A DNA stretch of 64,000 bases, taken from positions 124,001 through 188,000 of the forward strand of contig NZ_CP075083.1 of assembly GCF_023035295.1 (NCBI RefSeq), written 5' to 3'. The position numbers were made by a program, and so were the translations under genes. This document shows, piece after piece, positions 45,691-55,540 of the stretch. This stretch comes from Borrelia coriaceae. GTDB lineage: Bacteria; Spirochaetota; Spirochaetia; Borreliales; Borreliaceae. The notes beneath the pieces are model-generated. The model did not search any database, was not told the DNA's origin, and saw only the letters and a list, made by a program, of their open reading frames with translations. Position 1 is the stretch's first letter. The number at the start of each line of letters is the position of its first letter.

Positions 45691-45883
45691 GAAGAACATT
45701 TGGTACTTAAAATGTATACCTTAGTACCCTCAAGCATCTAAAGTTTTTAATTTATGCAAGTAAATACTTGGTAAGTTATGTAAATGCAATTTGCAAATAA
45801 AAGTGTTTAGTAATTATTTGTTTAGAATTGTAATTTTATAATCTATTTAATAGATTAATTTATTTTAAAAAAGGAGATATTTT

Positions 45884-47557
45884 ATGATAGGAAAATATGC
45901 CAATGCATTAAATGCATTATTAGTATTATTATTGTTAATGTTGATGTTACCAGTAATAAGTTGTGATTCAAAACGAGATCCTCATGTTGGTAGTCGTAAA
46001 CCACCTGGAACATCAACTCTCATTAGGAATAGGAGGGATGATAGCAGAGGTTTTGCATTTGGTTTTAATAGCCTTCCAGGAAGGCCTGCAGTGCCCGCAA
46101 CTCCTGTTGTAGTAAAGCCTGCAGCGCCTGAAGAAGAACCTCCTGTTGTAGTAAGGCCTGAAGGAGGTCTTGAAGTTACAGATCATGCAGGGAGTCGATC
46201 TAAAGATGGGGGTACAGAGTCTCAAGATAGTAGTCTTACAGGATCTCTAAGTATTAATGAGAGAATTTCAAGGTTAATGAGCACATTGAAATTACCTGAA
46301 GAAGATGGGGGGATAATTACATATGTGTTGAGTATTGTAGAAGATGACAGTGATTTAAAGGTTGATGGTGTTGATTCACGTGCAGAGACTGCCTATTTGG
46401 AGCAACTTGAGAGGGCTAATAGTAATGATTTGAGGGGCATGATAGATACTGTTAGGGCAGTTTTAGGAACACAAACAGCAGCTGATCAGGCTATTAATGG
46501 AGTGAGTCGACCTAAATTAAAAGATAGCTTCAGAAATGAGTTTAATGATGTAGAACTCCGATTTAAAAAGGACTTGAAACTTCAAGTAGGTATTCCTTCT
46601 TTTGCTGAGGATTTCCTTGGAAGTCTTAATCTTCTTAAAGATCGTTATACGGGTAATTTTATTAGTATTAGAGATCTAGCTAGCACGTCAAATATAAGAA
46701 TAGAGGATCTTGATGCAGATACCCGTGAAGCACTTAATGCGATTAAAGAAATAGTAATTAGGTCCGATCTTGGTGATCCTAGCCTTCCTGTGCTTAGTGA
46801 TGTTGGTTTTGCTATCTTTTGGCAAGGTTTAGATTCTCATCAGCTTGGCGAAGTTGTTAAAATTTATAGGGCGGTCAAATCTATGAAAAATGACACATCA
46901 GTAGAGATTGGCAAGATTAAGTTAGATATTTCACGAGAGGAGATTCAGGGTTTATTTAATAGGAGTCGCAATGAGCTATATCCAAACGCTTTAAAGAATC
47001 TTTGCAATAATGCTACTGAGTTTGAGCGCTATAAAAGGGTTCTTGAGGAAGTAAAAGACGGGTTTGGTAATACTTTAAGTACGGCTCAAAAGGTTGTACA
47101 AGGTGAAACTATATACGAGGGATTAAGCGGTAATGATAAAAGACTGATTGATGATGTTCGAGATTTAATAGTTGATAAGGCTCTTGATGATCCTGCTGAT
47201 CCTTTTGACGACCATTATTATTATGATTATGTCTTGGGTAATTACGGTCTTGAGCGTATGAAAAAACTTAGAACAGTGAATTTAAAAAACTTTTTCGATG
47301 TAAGAGAACAAGCCCAAGCGGCTGTTGCAAGTGTTTCTGATTCTGAAAAAAGACAAAAGTTGGAAGATAGGTTGAAAGATTGTAAGCTTGGTTCTGCTAA
47401 GTTAATAAGAGAATTGCTTACAAATCATGCAAGTGACTATATTCGTGGTGATAAGAAAAGCGGCAATGATATTATTGCAGATGTTAATAATGAAGACGTT
47501 GTAAAAGAGTTTCTTAAAATAATAGAAGCCGCTGTTAAAGCTGGTGGGAGAGCATAA
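45884..47557 (+). CDS. Divergent BTA121-type surface lipoprotein
   Basis: 557 aa; ATG after AAAAAAGGAGATATTTT. Signal peptide MIGKYANALNALL to LPVISC. The first spacer (SKRDPHVGSRKPPGTSTLIR) matches the paralog at 40134, then diverges into a Pro/Val-rich stretch (PATPVVVKPAAPEEEPPVV). Hallmarks: ISRLMSTLKLPEED, IKEIVIRSDLGDP then LSDVGFAIFWQGLDSHQLGE, and HYYYDYVLGNYGLERMKKL. Its C-terminal half is close to the paralog at 42930. Confidence 0.86.
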   Translation: MIGKYANALNALLVLLLLMLMLPVISCDSKRDPHVGSRKPPGTSTLIRNRRDDSRGFAFGFNSLPGRPAVPATPVVVKPAAPEEEPPVVVRPEGGLEVTDHAGSRSKDGGTESQDSSLTGSLSINERISRLMSTLKLPEEDGGIITYVLSIVEDDSDLKVDGVDSRAETAYLEQLERANSNDLRGMIDTVRAVLGTQTAADQAINGVSRPKLKDSFRNEFNDVELRFKKDLKLQVGIPSFAEDFLGSLNLLKDRYTGNFISIRDLASTSNIRIEDLDADTREALNAIKEIVIRSDLGDPSLPVLSDVGFAIFWQGLDSHQLGEVVKIYRAVKSMKNDTSVEIGKIKLDISREEIQGLFNRSRNELYPNALKNLCNNATEFERYKRVLEEVKDGFGNTLSTAQKVVQGETIYEGLSGNDKRLIDDVRDLIVDKALDDPADPFDDHYYYDYVLGNYGLERMKKLRTVNLKNFFDVREQAQAAVASVSDSEKRQKLEDRLKDCKLGSAKLIRELLTNHASDYIRGDKKSGNDIIADVNNEDVVKEFLKIIEAAVKAGGRA

Positions 47558-47864
47558 TGAATCAAGTGATGAAAACCCTAGATCTTAATGGTAATAGGAT
47601 TATGCATTATTTATGCTCTATGTTAGTTGATCGTGATTTTCGTGACAAATTTATGGCTGATATAAGGCACACTGATTATTGCTTTGAAATAGTTAGGTGT
47701 TTTAATGGCTGATCGGCTTGAGCAAATGATAAAGACTATTAGAGGGGTTTTATCATGCCAAGATAAAATTTTAAGAGACATTAATTCTCTTAAGAATAAG
47801 GAATGGCAAAAAAACTTAAGGTATCGTTTGGATAGTAAGGTTTATGACTATGTGGATATTATGT
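47557..47864 (+). pseudogene. Frameshifted copy of the small C-module ORF
   Basis: Begins exactly like 44462 (MNQVMKTLDLNGNRI) and overlaps the previous stop by one base. A one-base loss near 47692-47697 (FEIVRCF for FKIMLGVL) breaks the frame. In the restored frame it continues through KNLRYRLDSKVYDYVDIM, which is probably the original, unduplicated C-terminus. Confidence 0.7.
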
Positions 47865-48229
47865 AACATCACTATTTGAGCATACTGATTCTAGTGTGGT
47901 TTTATGGATTAATTGTAATGATTGATCAACGCATTTTCAAGACATTAAAAGAGATGCGTGCCATACTACAAATTAGTTAATTAAATTGAGCCTTAGATGC
48001 TAGCATCTAAGGCTTTTATTTTGTATAGTTAATAATAGTTAAATTAAAAAATAAATAATTAAATACTTATAAATATATAATTAATGATATTTGATAGTTA
48101 TAATAAATAATATAGTTAAATTTAAAAAATAAATAACCGAGTACTAAACATATAAGTAATACTTTCTGACTGTTATAGTAGCGTATTTAATATGATCATG
48201 AATTAGTTTTAAAATTGAAGTAGGATTTG
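47865..48229 (+). other. Intergenic: terminator and leader
   Basis: A short decayed tail, the palindromic terminator at 47989-48020, then an AT-rich leader with no strong ribosome site (AAGTAGG before ATG 48230). Confidence 0.5.
47989..48022 (+). terminator. Rho-independent terminator
   Basis: AGCCTTAGATGC|TAGCATCTAAGGCT form an uninterrupted 26-bp palindrome followed by TTTATTTTG. Best terminator in the window. Confidence 0.85.
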
Positions 48230-50629
48230 ATGGTTAAGGTAAGATATATCAGTTCTTTACTAGCATTGATCTTAATATTATTATTGCTAGTAATGAGTTG
48301 TAATCCACAAAAAGAGCCTGTACTTAAACCTAAGGTTGGTAGTGTAGACCAGTTTAAAGCCAATCTACTTAGAAAGAGCAAAGAAAATCAGTTGGGGTCA
48401 AAATCTTCTATAAGTAGTCTTAAATCTACAGTTGACATTCTTTCAGGAAAACAAGGTGTATCTGATAGTTTTTTAAAATGCTTACAGGTGAGGGCATGGA
48501 TGTTAAACTTAAAAAGTTACTTGAGGACTTTGGGTTACTTGATGATGAGAAGAAAGTAGTTGTATATATGTTAGGGTTTTTAACCGATCCTACTCTCGAG
48601 CCTGCACGTAGTAAAACATATAATGATTCTGAATTTTATAATTTGTTGAATAGCACTAGCCTTTTCCATTTGAAGATTGTTATAAGCAATATTCAGGTAA
48701 ATATCATGATGCAAGCAGAGATTCAATCGATTATTGAGAAAATTAGGTTAAATAAATTCAGAGAAGAATTGATAAATGAGTTTGAATCTGTGTCTTTTAG
48801 GTATAAAGAGAGTTTAAAATATCTCTTTAAGGATGAGTATATTAACGATCTTACTGGTGTTAACATAGCAGCTCGTCAGAAAGACTATGAGCCAGATTTT
48901 ATGAAGGTTAAAAATAGGGCTATAAGAGTTTTAGATGTTGAAAATCTGTTGACAGGGTTGTTACCCGAAGAGAAGAGCATAATTGATAAACTTAGAAGTT
49001 CAGCAACTGCTCTTGATACTGGTGATATTCCTTATAGAACTTATAATAGTTACGAATTTGATAAGTTGTTAGTTGGTTTGGGGTGTGATAGGGTTAAGGA
49101 AATGATTAAAGTCCATTTAGACATTCTGAACAGACTAAATGAAGCCCAATTAGCTATTCAAGATGTTAAAAACTACGACGAAAGAGAGACATTGCAAAAG
49201 GAATTTGATAAATATTATGATGATTATTATTCTGGAATAAAGGCAAGATTTAATATACTTGGGGAATTTGATGAGGAAAAGCTTAATAGGGTTTATGTTC
49301 AAGCTATAGGTGATATTTATTCTAGTAATTTTATTAGACTTAAAGATACTGCTAGAAATTTTGAAAATATTGAACTCTTATACAATGATGAGCTTTCAGA
49401 AGATGAGTCTGAAATAATTGATAATATACGACTTATAGTAACTAATCCCGATATTGGCAGACACAGGGGAACTATTAATGCCCGTCAGTTTGATCTCTTG
49501 TTGGGTGGTTTAGACATTCATAAGATTAGAGACATTATTAAATTTCATTTATCTACTAATGCAATAATGCCAGAAATTGAAGTACTGATTGAGAAAGTCA
49601 AGAAAGAGGAATCAAGAAACCAATTGAGAAATGTTTTCTTTCCCTACAAGTCCCGATATCAAGCAAGGTTAAAGAGTTTCTTTAGTAAGTCTTCTGATTA
49701 TTTGTATAGACGGGTTATGAAGAATAATAATTATTTTATACCTTCCTATGATTAGAGATATGGTTGAGGACATTATAAGAGGTGAGGAGCAATTCGCAAA
49801 TTTAAGTGGTACTAACGAATATCTTAAGGGTTTTAGAAATTTAATTTTAGATTATAGCTATAATCATGGGACCTGTAAATATTATATGTTTGATCTTGTG
49901 CTAGGTCATTTGGGTGTCTCTAGGTTGGGACAAGTTCTTGATTTGCCTGTATTGGAGTTTGTGGACATGCAAAAAAAGACAGCAAATTGTATTGCCAAGA
50001 TTAATGATAGGGACTTTAGGCTTAAATTAAGAAGTGAGCTTTATGATCACAGAAATTCTTTTGCATTATTTTTGCAACGTTTATTTGATGCGTCTTATCC
50101 TTATCCTGATATTAGATTTGATCTTCTTAAGAGTCATAAGAGAATTATCCTTAGGCTTGGGAGAATTTTGACTGAAGCTGAATATTTTGTAAATTTTCAA
50201 CAAGTACTTGCAGAATTATCTGGTGTGCAGAAGATAGTCATTGATTATTTATACCATATATTAAAAGATCCTAATATTTATGACAGAGATAGTAATACAC
50301 ATTATAAAACGTATGAGCGTTATGAGTTTAATCTTTTATTTGCTCGTTTCAATCGTCATCAGCTTAGTGAAATTATAAAGTTTTTTGGTAAGATTCGCAC
50401 CATAATAAGAAGTCTGCCAGGGCTTATTAATGATGTTGTTGATAAGAGATTAAGATGAGAGTTAGAGAGTAAATTTAATGCTGAAGAGCGTAGGTTTAGA
50501 GTTGTTATAAAGTCAATGTTTGATTTTTATGTTCCTGATGATGTGTATGCAGCTATTGAGCATACTGAGCTTTTAATTAGGTTAGAAGATCTTGAGAAGG
50601 CTGTCTTAAATGCAGAGCGTCATCAGTAA
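48230..50629 (+). pseudogene. Multi-module BTA121 gene, two frameshifts and a stop
   Basis: ATG 48230 (MVKVRYISSLLALI, Cys in LLVMSC) runs to about 48470, where a T6A4 tract shifts the frame. The second segment (48478-49755) holds DVKLKKLLEDFGLLDDE and two A-type modules plus a third TNPDIGRHRG loop. It ends at YIPSYD, and coding continues one frame over from 49748 (RDMVEDIIRGEEQFANL). TGA at 50456 interrupts VDKRLR|ELESKFNAEE, and the last frame closes at 50629. Restored, it would be about 795 residues with five or six modules, the largest in the window. The frames are well preserved, so the lesions are recent, or the T6A4 tract is a reversible switch. Confidence 0.82.
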
Positions 50630-50646
50630 GATCCTACCTTGAAGTT

Positions 50647-50690
50647 AAGCCTTAGGTATGTGATTAGCTTTTTAAGCTAAGGTTTTTAGT
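50647..50690 (+). terminator. Probable terminator
   Basis: AAGCCTTAGGTA...TTAAGCTAAGGTTTTTAG; an imperfect outer stem plus an inner TAGCTTTTTAAGCTA hairpin, then a T run. Confidence 0.6.
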
Positions 50691-50865
50691 TTACTAAAGT
50701 CAATAAAATTTGCTAATAAATATTTCAATAATGATGTTAGATGGTTATAATAAGATGTATGTATAAAAAATGTATATTGATAATATAGTGATAGAGTAAC
50801 ATGTCATAATTTAATGATGTATTTAATATGATTAGTTAATCGATTTAGTCTTAAAGGAGAATTTA

Positions 50866-52158
50866 ATGGTTAAGGTAAGATATGCTAATTCGTTTTTAGT
50901 ACTATTCTTAATTTTTATATTGCTAGTAATAAGTTGTGATGTTAACTCTCAAGCAAATTCCAAATTGACAAATAGTTCTTTTGGAGATAGTTATAGTTTT
51001 TTGGGAACTAGTTCTCTTGGCGATAGTTATAGCTCTTTTGGAAGTAGTTATAGTTCTTTGGGAAGTAGTTCTTCGTTTAGAAGTAGTTCATTTAGAAATA
51101 AGACGCTTAGAAAGAAAGCTCTTAAAAATAAATCATTAGGAAATTCGGCTAAAAGCGACGATTTGTCTTATAAATCACCATCTAAAACGGATGTGGTAAA
51201 AGGCGATGTTAAAGAATTAGGCAAGAGTAATGTTAAGAGTGATGCTGAAGTGGGTAGTTCAGGTGAAAATCTTAATATCAAGCTTGATAAGCTTATTTTA
51301 AAATTTGGTTTATCAGATAATGAGAGGGCAATAGTTGCTTATATGCAAGGCATATTAACTGATTCTAGTATTGGTCGTTCTAAGGATTATATAACTTATA
51401 ATGGTAATGACTTTTATAACTTGCTTGTTAGTCTAGGTGCTCTTAAGTTGAAAAAAATTATGGAAATTCATTTAAAAAGTATTAAAGCTCAAAAGGATGT
51501 TTTAGCAGTTATAGAGGGTATTAAGGAAGAGAAATTAAAAAAGGACTCGCTTATTAGGTTTAATAAGTACAAAAATTTTTATCCATTGCATGTGAAAAAA
51601 TTATTCAGCGGGGTTACTTCTGATGAGATATATGATAGGTTTATGAATAGTCCATCTGTAGCTAGGTTTATTGAGCTGAGAGATGAAATTAACAGTGTTA
51701 TAAGGGGTAAAGATTTATATGCAAGGTTACCTAGTGATAAAAGATCTGTAATTGAATATGTGCATCGTGTAGTAACTGATTCTGGTATTGGTAGTCCTGA
51801 AAGTTACAGAACATATAGTGATAATGAGTTTTATAAATTGCTTTCTAACTTAGGTAAGGCTAAGTTGGATAAAGTTATAAACCATGTTAAGATAACTCTT
51901 AAAGTCCAAAGTGATGCTTTAGCAGCTATAAATGGTATTAAAGACGAAAAATTAAGAAAAGAATTTTTATTTAGGTTGAAAGATAAGCAGTGTTCTTATG
52001 TATTGGCTTTAAAATCAACAATCAATAAGTTAAATTTTGATGAAATTTATAAATCAATTATAGGTATTGATCATTTAGAGAGTTTTATGTCTATTAAAGA
52101 TGCTGCTAAAGCCGTTTCTGAAAAAGAAGCAGTTGTTAATACCGAAGTTAGTACTTAA
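50866..52158 (+). CDS. BTA121 lipoprotein with Ser-rich N-terminal region
   Basis: 430 aa; ATG after AAAGGAGAATTTA. Cys24 in LLVISC. Residues about 33-70 are Ser/Tyr/Gly/Phe-rich with degenerate GDSYSSLG units, followed by a basic KKALKNKSLGN stretch. Such a Ser-rich stalk is not seen in other array members. Two A-type modules follow: DYITYNGNDFYNLL (about 173) and SYRTYSDNEFYKLL (about 312). There is no C module, unlike most neighbours. The signal peptide (MVKVRY) groups it with 48230. Confidence 0.88.
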   Translation: MVKVRYANSFLVLFLIFILLVISCDVNSQANSKLTNSSFGDSYSFLGTSSLGDSYSSFGSSYSSLGSSSSFRSSSFRNKTLRKKALKNKSLGNSAKSDDLSYKSPSKTDVVKGDVKELGKSNVKSDAEVGSSGENLNIKLDKLILKFGLSDNERAIVAYMQGILTDSSIGRSKDYITYNGNDFYNLLVSLGALKLKKIMEIHLKSIKAQKDVLAVIEGIKEEKLKKDSLIRFNKYKNFYPLHVKKLFSGVTSDEIYDRFMNSPSVARFIELRDEINSVIRGKDLYARLPSDKRSVIEYVHRVVTDSGIGSPESYRTYSDNEFYKLLSNLGKAKLDKVINHVKITLKVQSDALAAINGIKDEKLRKEFLFRLKDKQCSYVLALKSTINKLNFDEIYKSIIGIDHLESFMSIKDAAKAVSEKEAVVNTEVST

Positions 52159-52372
52159 TGGTATTGGTATTAGTTATAAGCACTGGAATTTAAAAATTTA
52201 AAGCACATTTAAAGAAAATCAGTATAAGGAGATAGGAGTAAGCTATATATATATTTATACAAAGCTTTACTTCTTAGCTAATGATTAGATATCGTAATTC
52301 ATTAATTTTATTGTTTTTTTTATTTAACTTATTATTTTTAGAGTAGTTGATCATAATAAGTAAATTGAAGAC

Positions 52373-52417
52373 AATCAATTATATATTAATTTAATTTAAA
52401 TTAATATATAATTGATT
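52373..52417 (+). promoter_or_regulatory. Perfect 21-bp inverted repeat before bdr
   Basis: Left arm 52373-52393 and right arm 52397-52417 are exact reverse complements around ATT; apart from one C/G pair it is all A and T. It ends 12 nt before ATG 52430, leaving little room for a ribosome site. It may serve as the terminator of 50866 or as a control element of bdr. Confidence 0.7.
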
Positions 52418-52429
52418 TAAGAGAAATTT

Positions 52430-52996
52430 ATGCAAATAGTTAAAGTCAAGCATTTGCCTAGTATTACTTATAAACAGGTTTTAGATGAACTATTGAGACT
52501 TGGTATGAAGAGCGATATTTCATCTTACCTTACAAATATTTATAAGACCACTCTTAATGCGGATGATATTAAGTCTTTGGAAGATAAGTTAATAGCTAGG
52601 CTTAAGGAATTAGAATATAGCATCAATAAGAATATAGAATTAAGCGATGTTAAGTCTGTTGAATCTGAGAAGCGATTTAACGATAAGCTTGAAGCTATAG
52701 ACAAATGTTTTAGCGATAGACTTAATAATACAACACCACCTGAACTTTCTAAATATATTAAATCTGTTGATGAGAGACTTATTAAGTCTGAGGAACGATT
52801 TAATGATAAACTTGAACGTACAAGAGATGAGATATTTTCCAAATTTGATGTTTTATTATCAAAATTTGATTTGACAGTAAAATTTGGTATGTGGATTTTT
52901 GGAATAATGGTGGCCATCTTAAGTCCTGTGATGCTCCCACCGATTATTCAATTTATAACATTAGTTATTAGTAAAATAGCAAACATATTTGCATAA
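52430..52996 (+). CDS. bdr: Bdr family protein
   Basis: 188 aa. Matches the Bdr (Borrelia direct repeat) family in layout. The conserved N-terminal region (YKQVLDELLRLGMKSDISSY, then LEDKLIARLKELEYSI) covers residues about 14-62. Residues about 63-135 are coiled-coil-like, with imperfect SEERFNDKLE / SEKRFNDKLE repeats in place of the classic KID tripeptides. A C-terminal hydrophobic segment (about 145-185) should anchor it in the inner membrane. Function in the family is unsettled. No strong Shine-Dalgarno (AAGAGAAATTT) precedes the ATG. It interrupts the lipoprotein array. Confidence 0.85.
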   Translation: MQIVKVKHLPSITYKQVLDELLRLGMKSDISSYLTNIYKTTLNADDIKSLEDKLIARLKELEYSINKNIELSDVKSVESEKRFNDKLEAIDKCFSDRLNNTTPPELSKYIKSVDERLIKSEERFNDKLERTRDEIFSKFDVLLSKFDLTVKFGMWIFGIMVAILSPVMLPPIIQFITLVISKIANIFA

Positions 52997-53167
52997 AAAC
53001 ATACCTTAACCTCCACATATCTAAGGCTGTTGATTTGTGTGGGTAGGTATGCAGGTGGATTAAAAATTATTGATAAATATTCACGTGATAGTGTGTAGAG
53101 GTTGTAATAATATATTTATGTAAATGATGATGGATTCATTTAATTTTTAAAGGAGATGTTAAGTGGT

Positions 53168-54661
53168 GTGCAGGTAAGTTATATTAGTTCGTTTTTAATA
53201 CTACCATTATGTTTAATAATATGTTGTGATGTAGAATCCAAGAGAGATACTTCGGTTGGAGGGAATTTGGTTAAAAAGGGGATTGAAAAACCTGTTGTAA
53301 GTATTCCTGTAGTAATCCCAGACGGTAGTGTTATACATAGTTCTTCTCAAATGGATGTGAGTGATGATATTGATATTGATATTGATATTAAAATTGATAC
53401 TCTGTTAAGTACATTTGAGTTGTCTGAGCAAGAGATCGAAGCGGTTCAGTATATACGGCTTGTATTAGCTGATGAATCTATTGGTAAAAAGGAGGGTTAT
53501 GCAACATATGATGATGATAAATTTTATACTTTATTGACAGATTTAGGTAGTAATAGGTTGAGGGAAATTATAGCATTTCATTTAAAAATTATTAATTTAA
53601 AAGAAGATGCTCGAGCAGAAGTTTCCAAAATGCTTTCAGGAATTAATGAAGGTTTAAGGCAACGTGTTAAGAAGGCTTTTATTAATTACGAAAAATATTA
53701 TTCAGTTTATTTGAAATCGTTATTTGATGCTCCTAGGTCTAAGGATGTTTATAATAAATTTATAAAGAGTAGTGATAGTAATTTTATTGGGATCAAAAAT
53801 GAAGTTATTGGTATTATAGAAGACGGGACGCTTTATGCCGGAAAGTTATCAGAAAAGGAGCTTGACATAGTTGCATATATGCGTAATGTATTAACTAATC
53901 CTAATATTCTTAGTGGTACAGTTTACAAAGAGTATAGTAAAATTGAGTTTTATGACTTATTAAGGCAATTAGGTCATGACAAATTAAAAGATATTATAAA
54001 CGTTTCTTTAATGACTTTTCAAACAAGAAGAGAGGCCCTAACAGCTATAATGGACATTAAAAGAGAAGAGGCAAAAAAACCTTTAATGAAAGAACTGTAT
54101 GCTTATGATAATGAGTATCCTTCTTATTTGAAGGGCTTATTTGGTGGGGCTACTCTTGATGATGTTTATCGTAATATTATGGATAGTGATTATGCTAAGA
54201 ATTTTACTGATATTAGAGATGAGGCTTTAGCTGTTAAATTAGGTGAAGATCAATATTCAGCCCATTTATCTTCTTCTGAGCTTGAAGTACTTGATAGTAT
54301 ACGACTTGCAGTAACTGGTCCTCTTGTTGATGATAAGGATAAAGCAACATATAATTATATTAAGTTTTATGACTTTTTGAGCAGATTAGGAGTTGATAAG
54401 GTAAGGGAAATTGTAATTAATGCTCAAAAAACTTTTATGGCAATTGATGCTGCTAAAGTGGCTATAGAGAGTGTTAGATTTGCAAAGTTGCAAAGGGACT
54501 TGAAGGATGGGTTAAGTTCGGAACTTACTTCTTACTCACGTGCGCTAAAAGAGGCCTTTTTTAAACTTACTCCTAATGATGTTTATAGAGCTGTTATGAG
54601 TCTTGATTATTCAGCTCGTTTTGAGAAGATCACAAGTGATGCTTCTTCCATTTGGAAATAG
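53168..54661 (+). CDS. BTA121-domain surface lipoprotein, three A-type modules
   Basis: About 498 aa. Start uncertain: GTG 53168 sits 12 nt after AAAGGAG, while ATG 53156 overlaps it. The signal core SFLILPLCLIICC has two adjacent cysteines, either of which could be the lipidation site. An Asp-Ile repeat (DIDIDIDIKID) precedes module 1, GYATYDDDKFYTLL (about 108). Module 2 VYKEYSKIEFYDLL (about 251), module 3 KATYNYIKFYDFL (about 391). All three are of A type and there is no C module. Confidence 0.86.
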   Translation: MQVSYISSFLILPLCLIICCDVESKRDTSVGGNLVKKGIEKPVVSIPVVIPDGSVIHSSSQMDVSDDIDIDIDIKIDTLLSTFELSEQEIEAVQYIRLVLADESIGKKEGYATYDDDKFYTLLTDLGSNRLREIIAFHLKIINLKEDARAEVSKMLSGINEGLRQRVKKAFINYEKYYSVYLKSLFDAPRSKDVYNKFIKSSDSNFIGIKNEVIGIIEDGTLYAGKLSEKELDIVAYMRNVLTNPNILSGTVYKEYSKIEFYDLLRQLGHDKLKDIINVSLMTFQTRREALTAIMDIKREEAKKPLMKELYAYDNEYPSYLKGLFGGATLDDVYRNIMDSDYAKNFTDIRDEALAVKLGEDQYSAHLSSSELEVLDSIRLAVTGPLVDDKDKATYNYIKFYDFLSRLGVDKVREIVINAQKTFMAIDAAKVAIESVRFAKLQRDLKDGLSSELTSYSRALKEAFFKLTPNDVYRAVMSLDYSARFEKITSDASSIWK

Positions 54662-54714
54662 AGCAGTTATGATAGGTAGTCTTTTGGGTAATTTTAGGAA
54701 TACTTAAAAAATAT

Positions 54715-54752
54715 TAATCCTTAAATATTTAAGTTTAAGGATTAAATTTTAA
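54715..54752 (+). terminator. Rho-independent terminator
   Basis: TAATCCTTAAA / TTTAAGGATTA around an 8-nt loop, then AATTTTAAT. The stem differs from the array consensus. Confidence 0.75.
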
Positions 54753-54858
54753 TCAGATCAATTAAATATACAGTCAAATTTATTTAAAAATTTTATTTAA
54801 ATAATATTAATTAAATTTCATAATGTTTGCTTAAAAGGGGAGATACTGATTTGTTAAA

Positions 54859-55540
54859 ATGAAGCGTTTGAGTTTGTTAATGGTGTTAATATTATTATTG
54901 CTACTAATATTGCTACTAATAAGTTATAATTTTAAATCCTCAGAAGAACTTGTAAGGGGCTTGGCTGGAAAGGGAGAAGTATCTGAAAGTGGAATGAGCA
55001 AAGGTATAAGGAGAAATTCAAAAGAGGATATGGATTATAAATTTAATAATTTATTGGACGTATTTGAGATATTTAATGAGGATAGGGAAGCAGTTATGGA
55101 TATGCGAAATATAGTAACTAGTCCTTATATTGGGAGTGGTGAGGGTATTAATACATATACTGATCTTGAGTTTTATGACTTGATTTGTGCTTTAGGTAAG
55201 TTTAAGTTAAGGGATATTATAGAAGTTTATTTCAATGATCTTAGAGCCAGGCATGAGGATTTGCCAGAAGCACGTGATGCTATAAATAAGATTAAGAGAG
55301 CTTCACTAAGAGAGACACTTAAGCGTAATTTTAATCAGTACGAGATATTGGGTTATCCATATTATTTAAAATTGAAATTCAATAGTCCTATTCCTGATAT
55401 TGCTTATTATTATGCTATGCATATGGGGGATGCTTATAATTTTGGTATTCTTAAAAACAGTGCTAAGAGTATTGTCAAGTTTGAAAGTTTGTACTCATAA
55501 GGTCACTTACAAGAGTTGTCTGTTGAAGATTGGTAATTAG
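54859..55540 (+). pseudogene. Truncated BTA121 gene lacking lipobox Cys
   Basis: ATG 54859 encodes MKRLSLLMVLILLLLLILLLISYNF: where paralogs have ISC, the Cys codon is TAT (Tyr), so it cannot be lipidated. The ribosome site (GGGGAGA) is about 17 nt from the ATG, suggesting damage at the start as well. Module A is good (TSPYIGSGEGINTYTDLEFYDL). The frame ends at 55500 in the connector to the next module, and residual codons (HLQELSVEDW) are readable beyond it. Most likely dead; a 213-residue membrane-retained product is the alternative. Confidence 0.75.

Larger units (their letters stand above)
38990..47800 (+). repeat. Tandem triplication of about 2.9 kb
   Basis: TTGCCAAGGGTACTGCAGTA occurs at about 38990, 41786 and (with one extra G) 44730. 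Each is followed by terminator, decayed BTA121 relic, AT-rich leader and a divergent BTA121 gene. Unit 3 runs past the repeat end at about 47815, where ACTTAAGGTATCG replaces ACTTAAGTATTGCC. The unduplicated flank is therefore on the right. Confidence 0.8.

Noticed and set aside
52373..52417. Fused hairpin telomere (replicated-telomere palindrome)
   Set aside because: It is a palindrome, but I do not see the TAGTATA-type boxes of Borrelia telomeres, and genes continue on both sides.
52540..52917. 125-codon - strand ORF opposite bdr
   Set aside because: Antisense shadow: Ser/Leu-rich translation produced by the coiled-coil codons of bdr.
60..54661. vlp/vsp (vmp) antigen archive
   Set aside because: Similar logic of many lipoprotein paralogs, but the motifs (TNPxIG, GYKTY...EFYNLL) are not those of Vlp or Vsp, and most copies have their own promoter, ribosome site and signal peptide.
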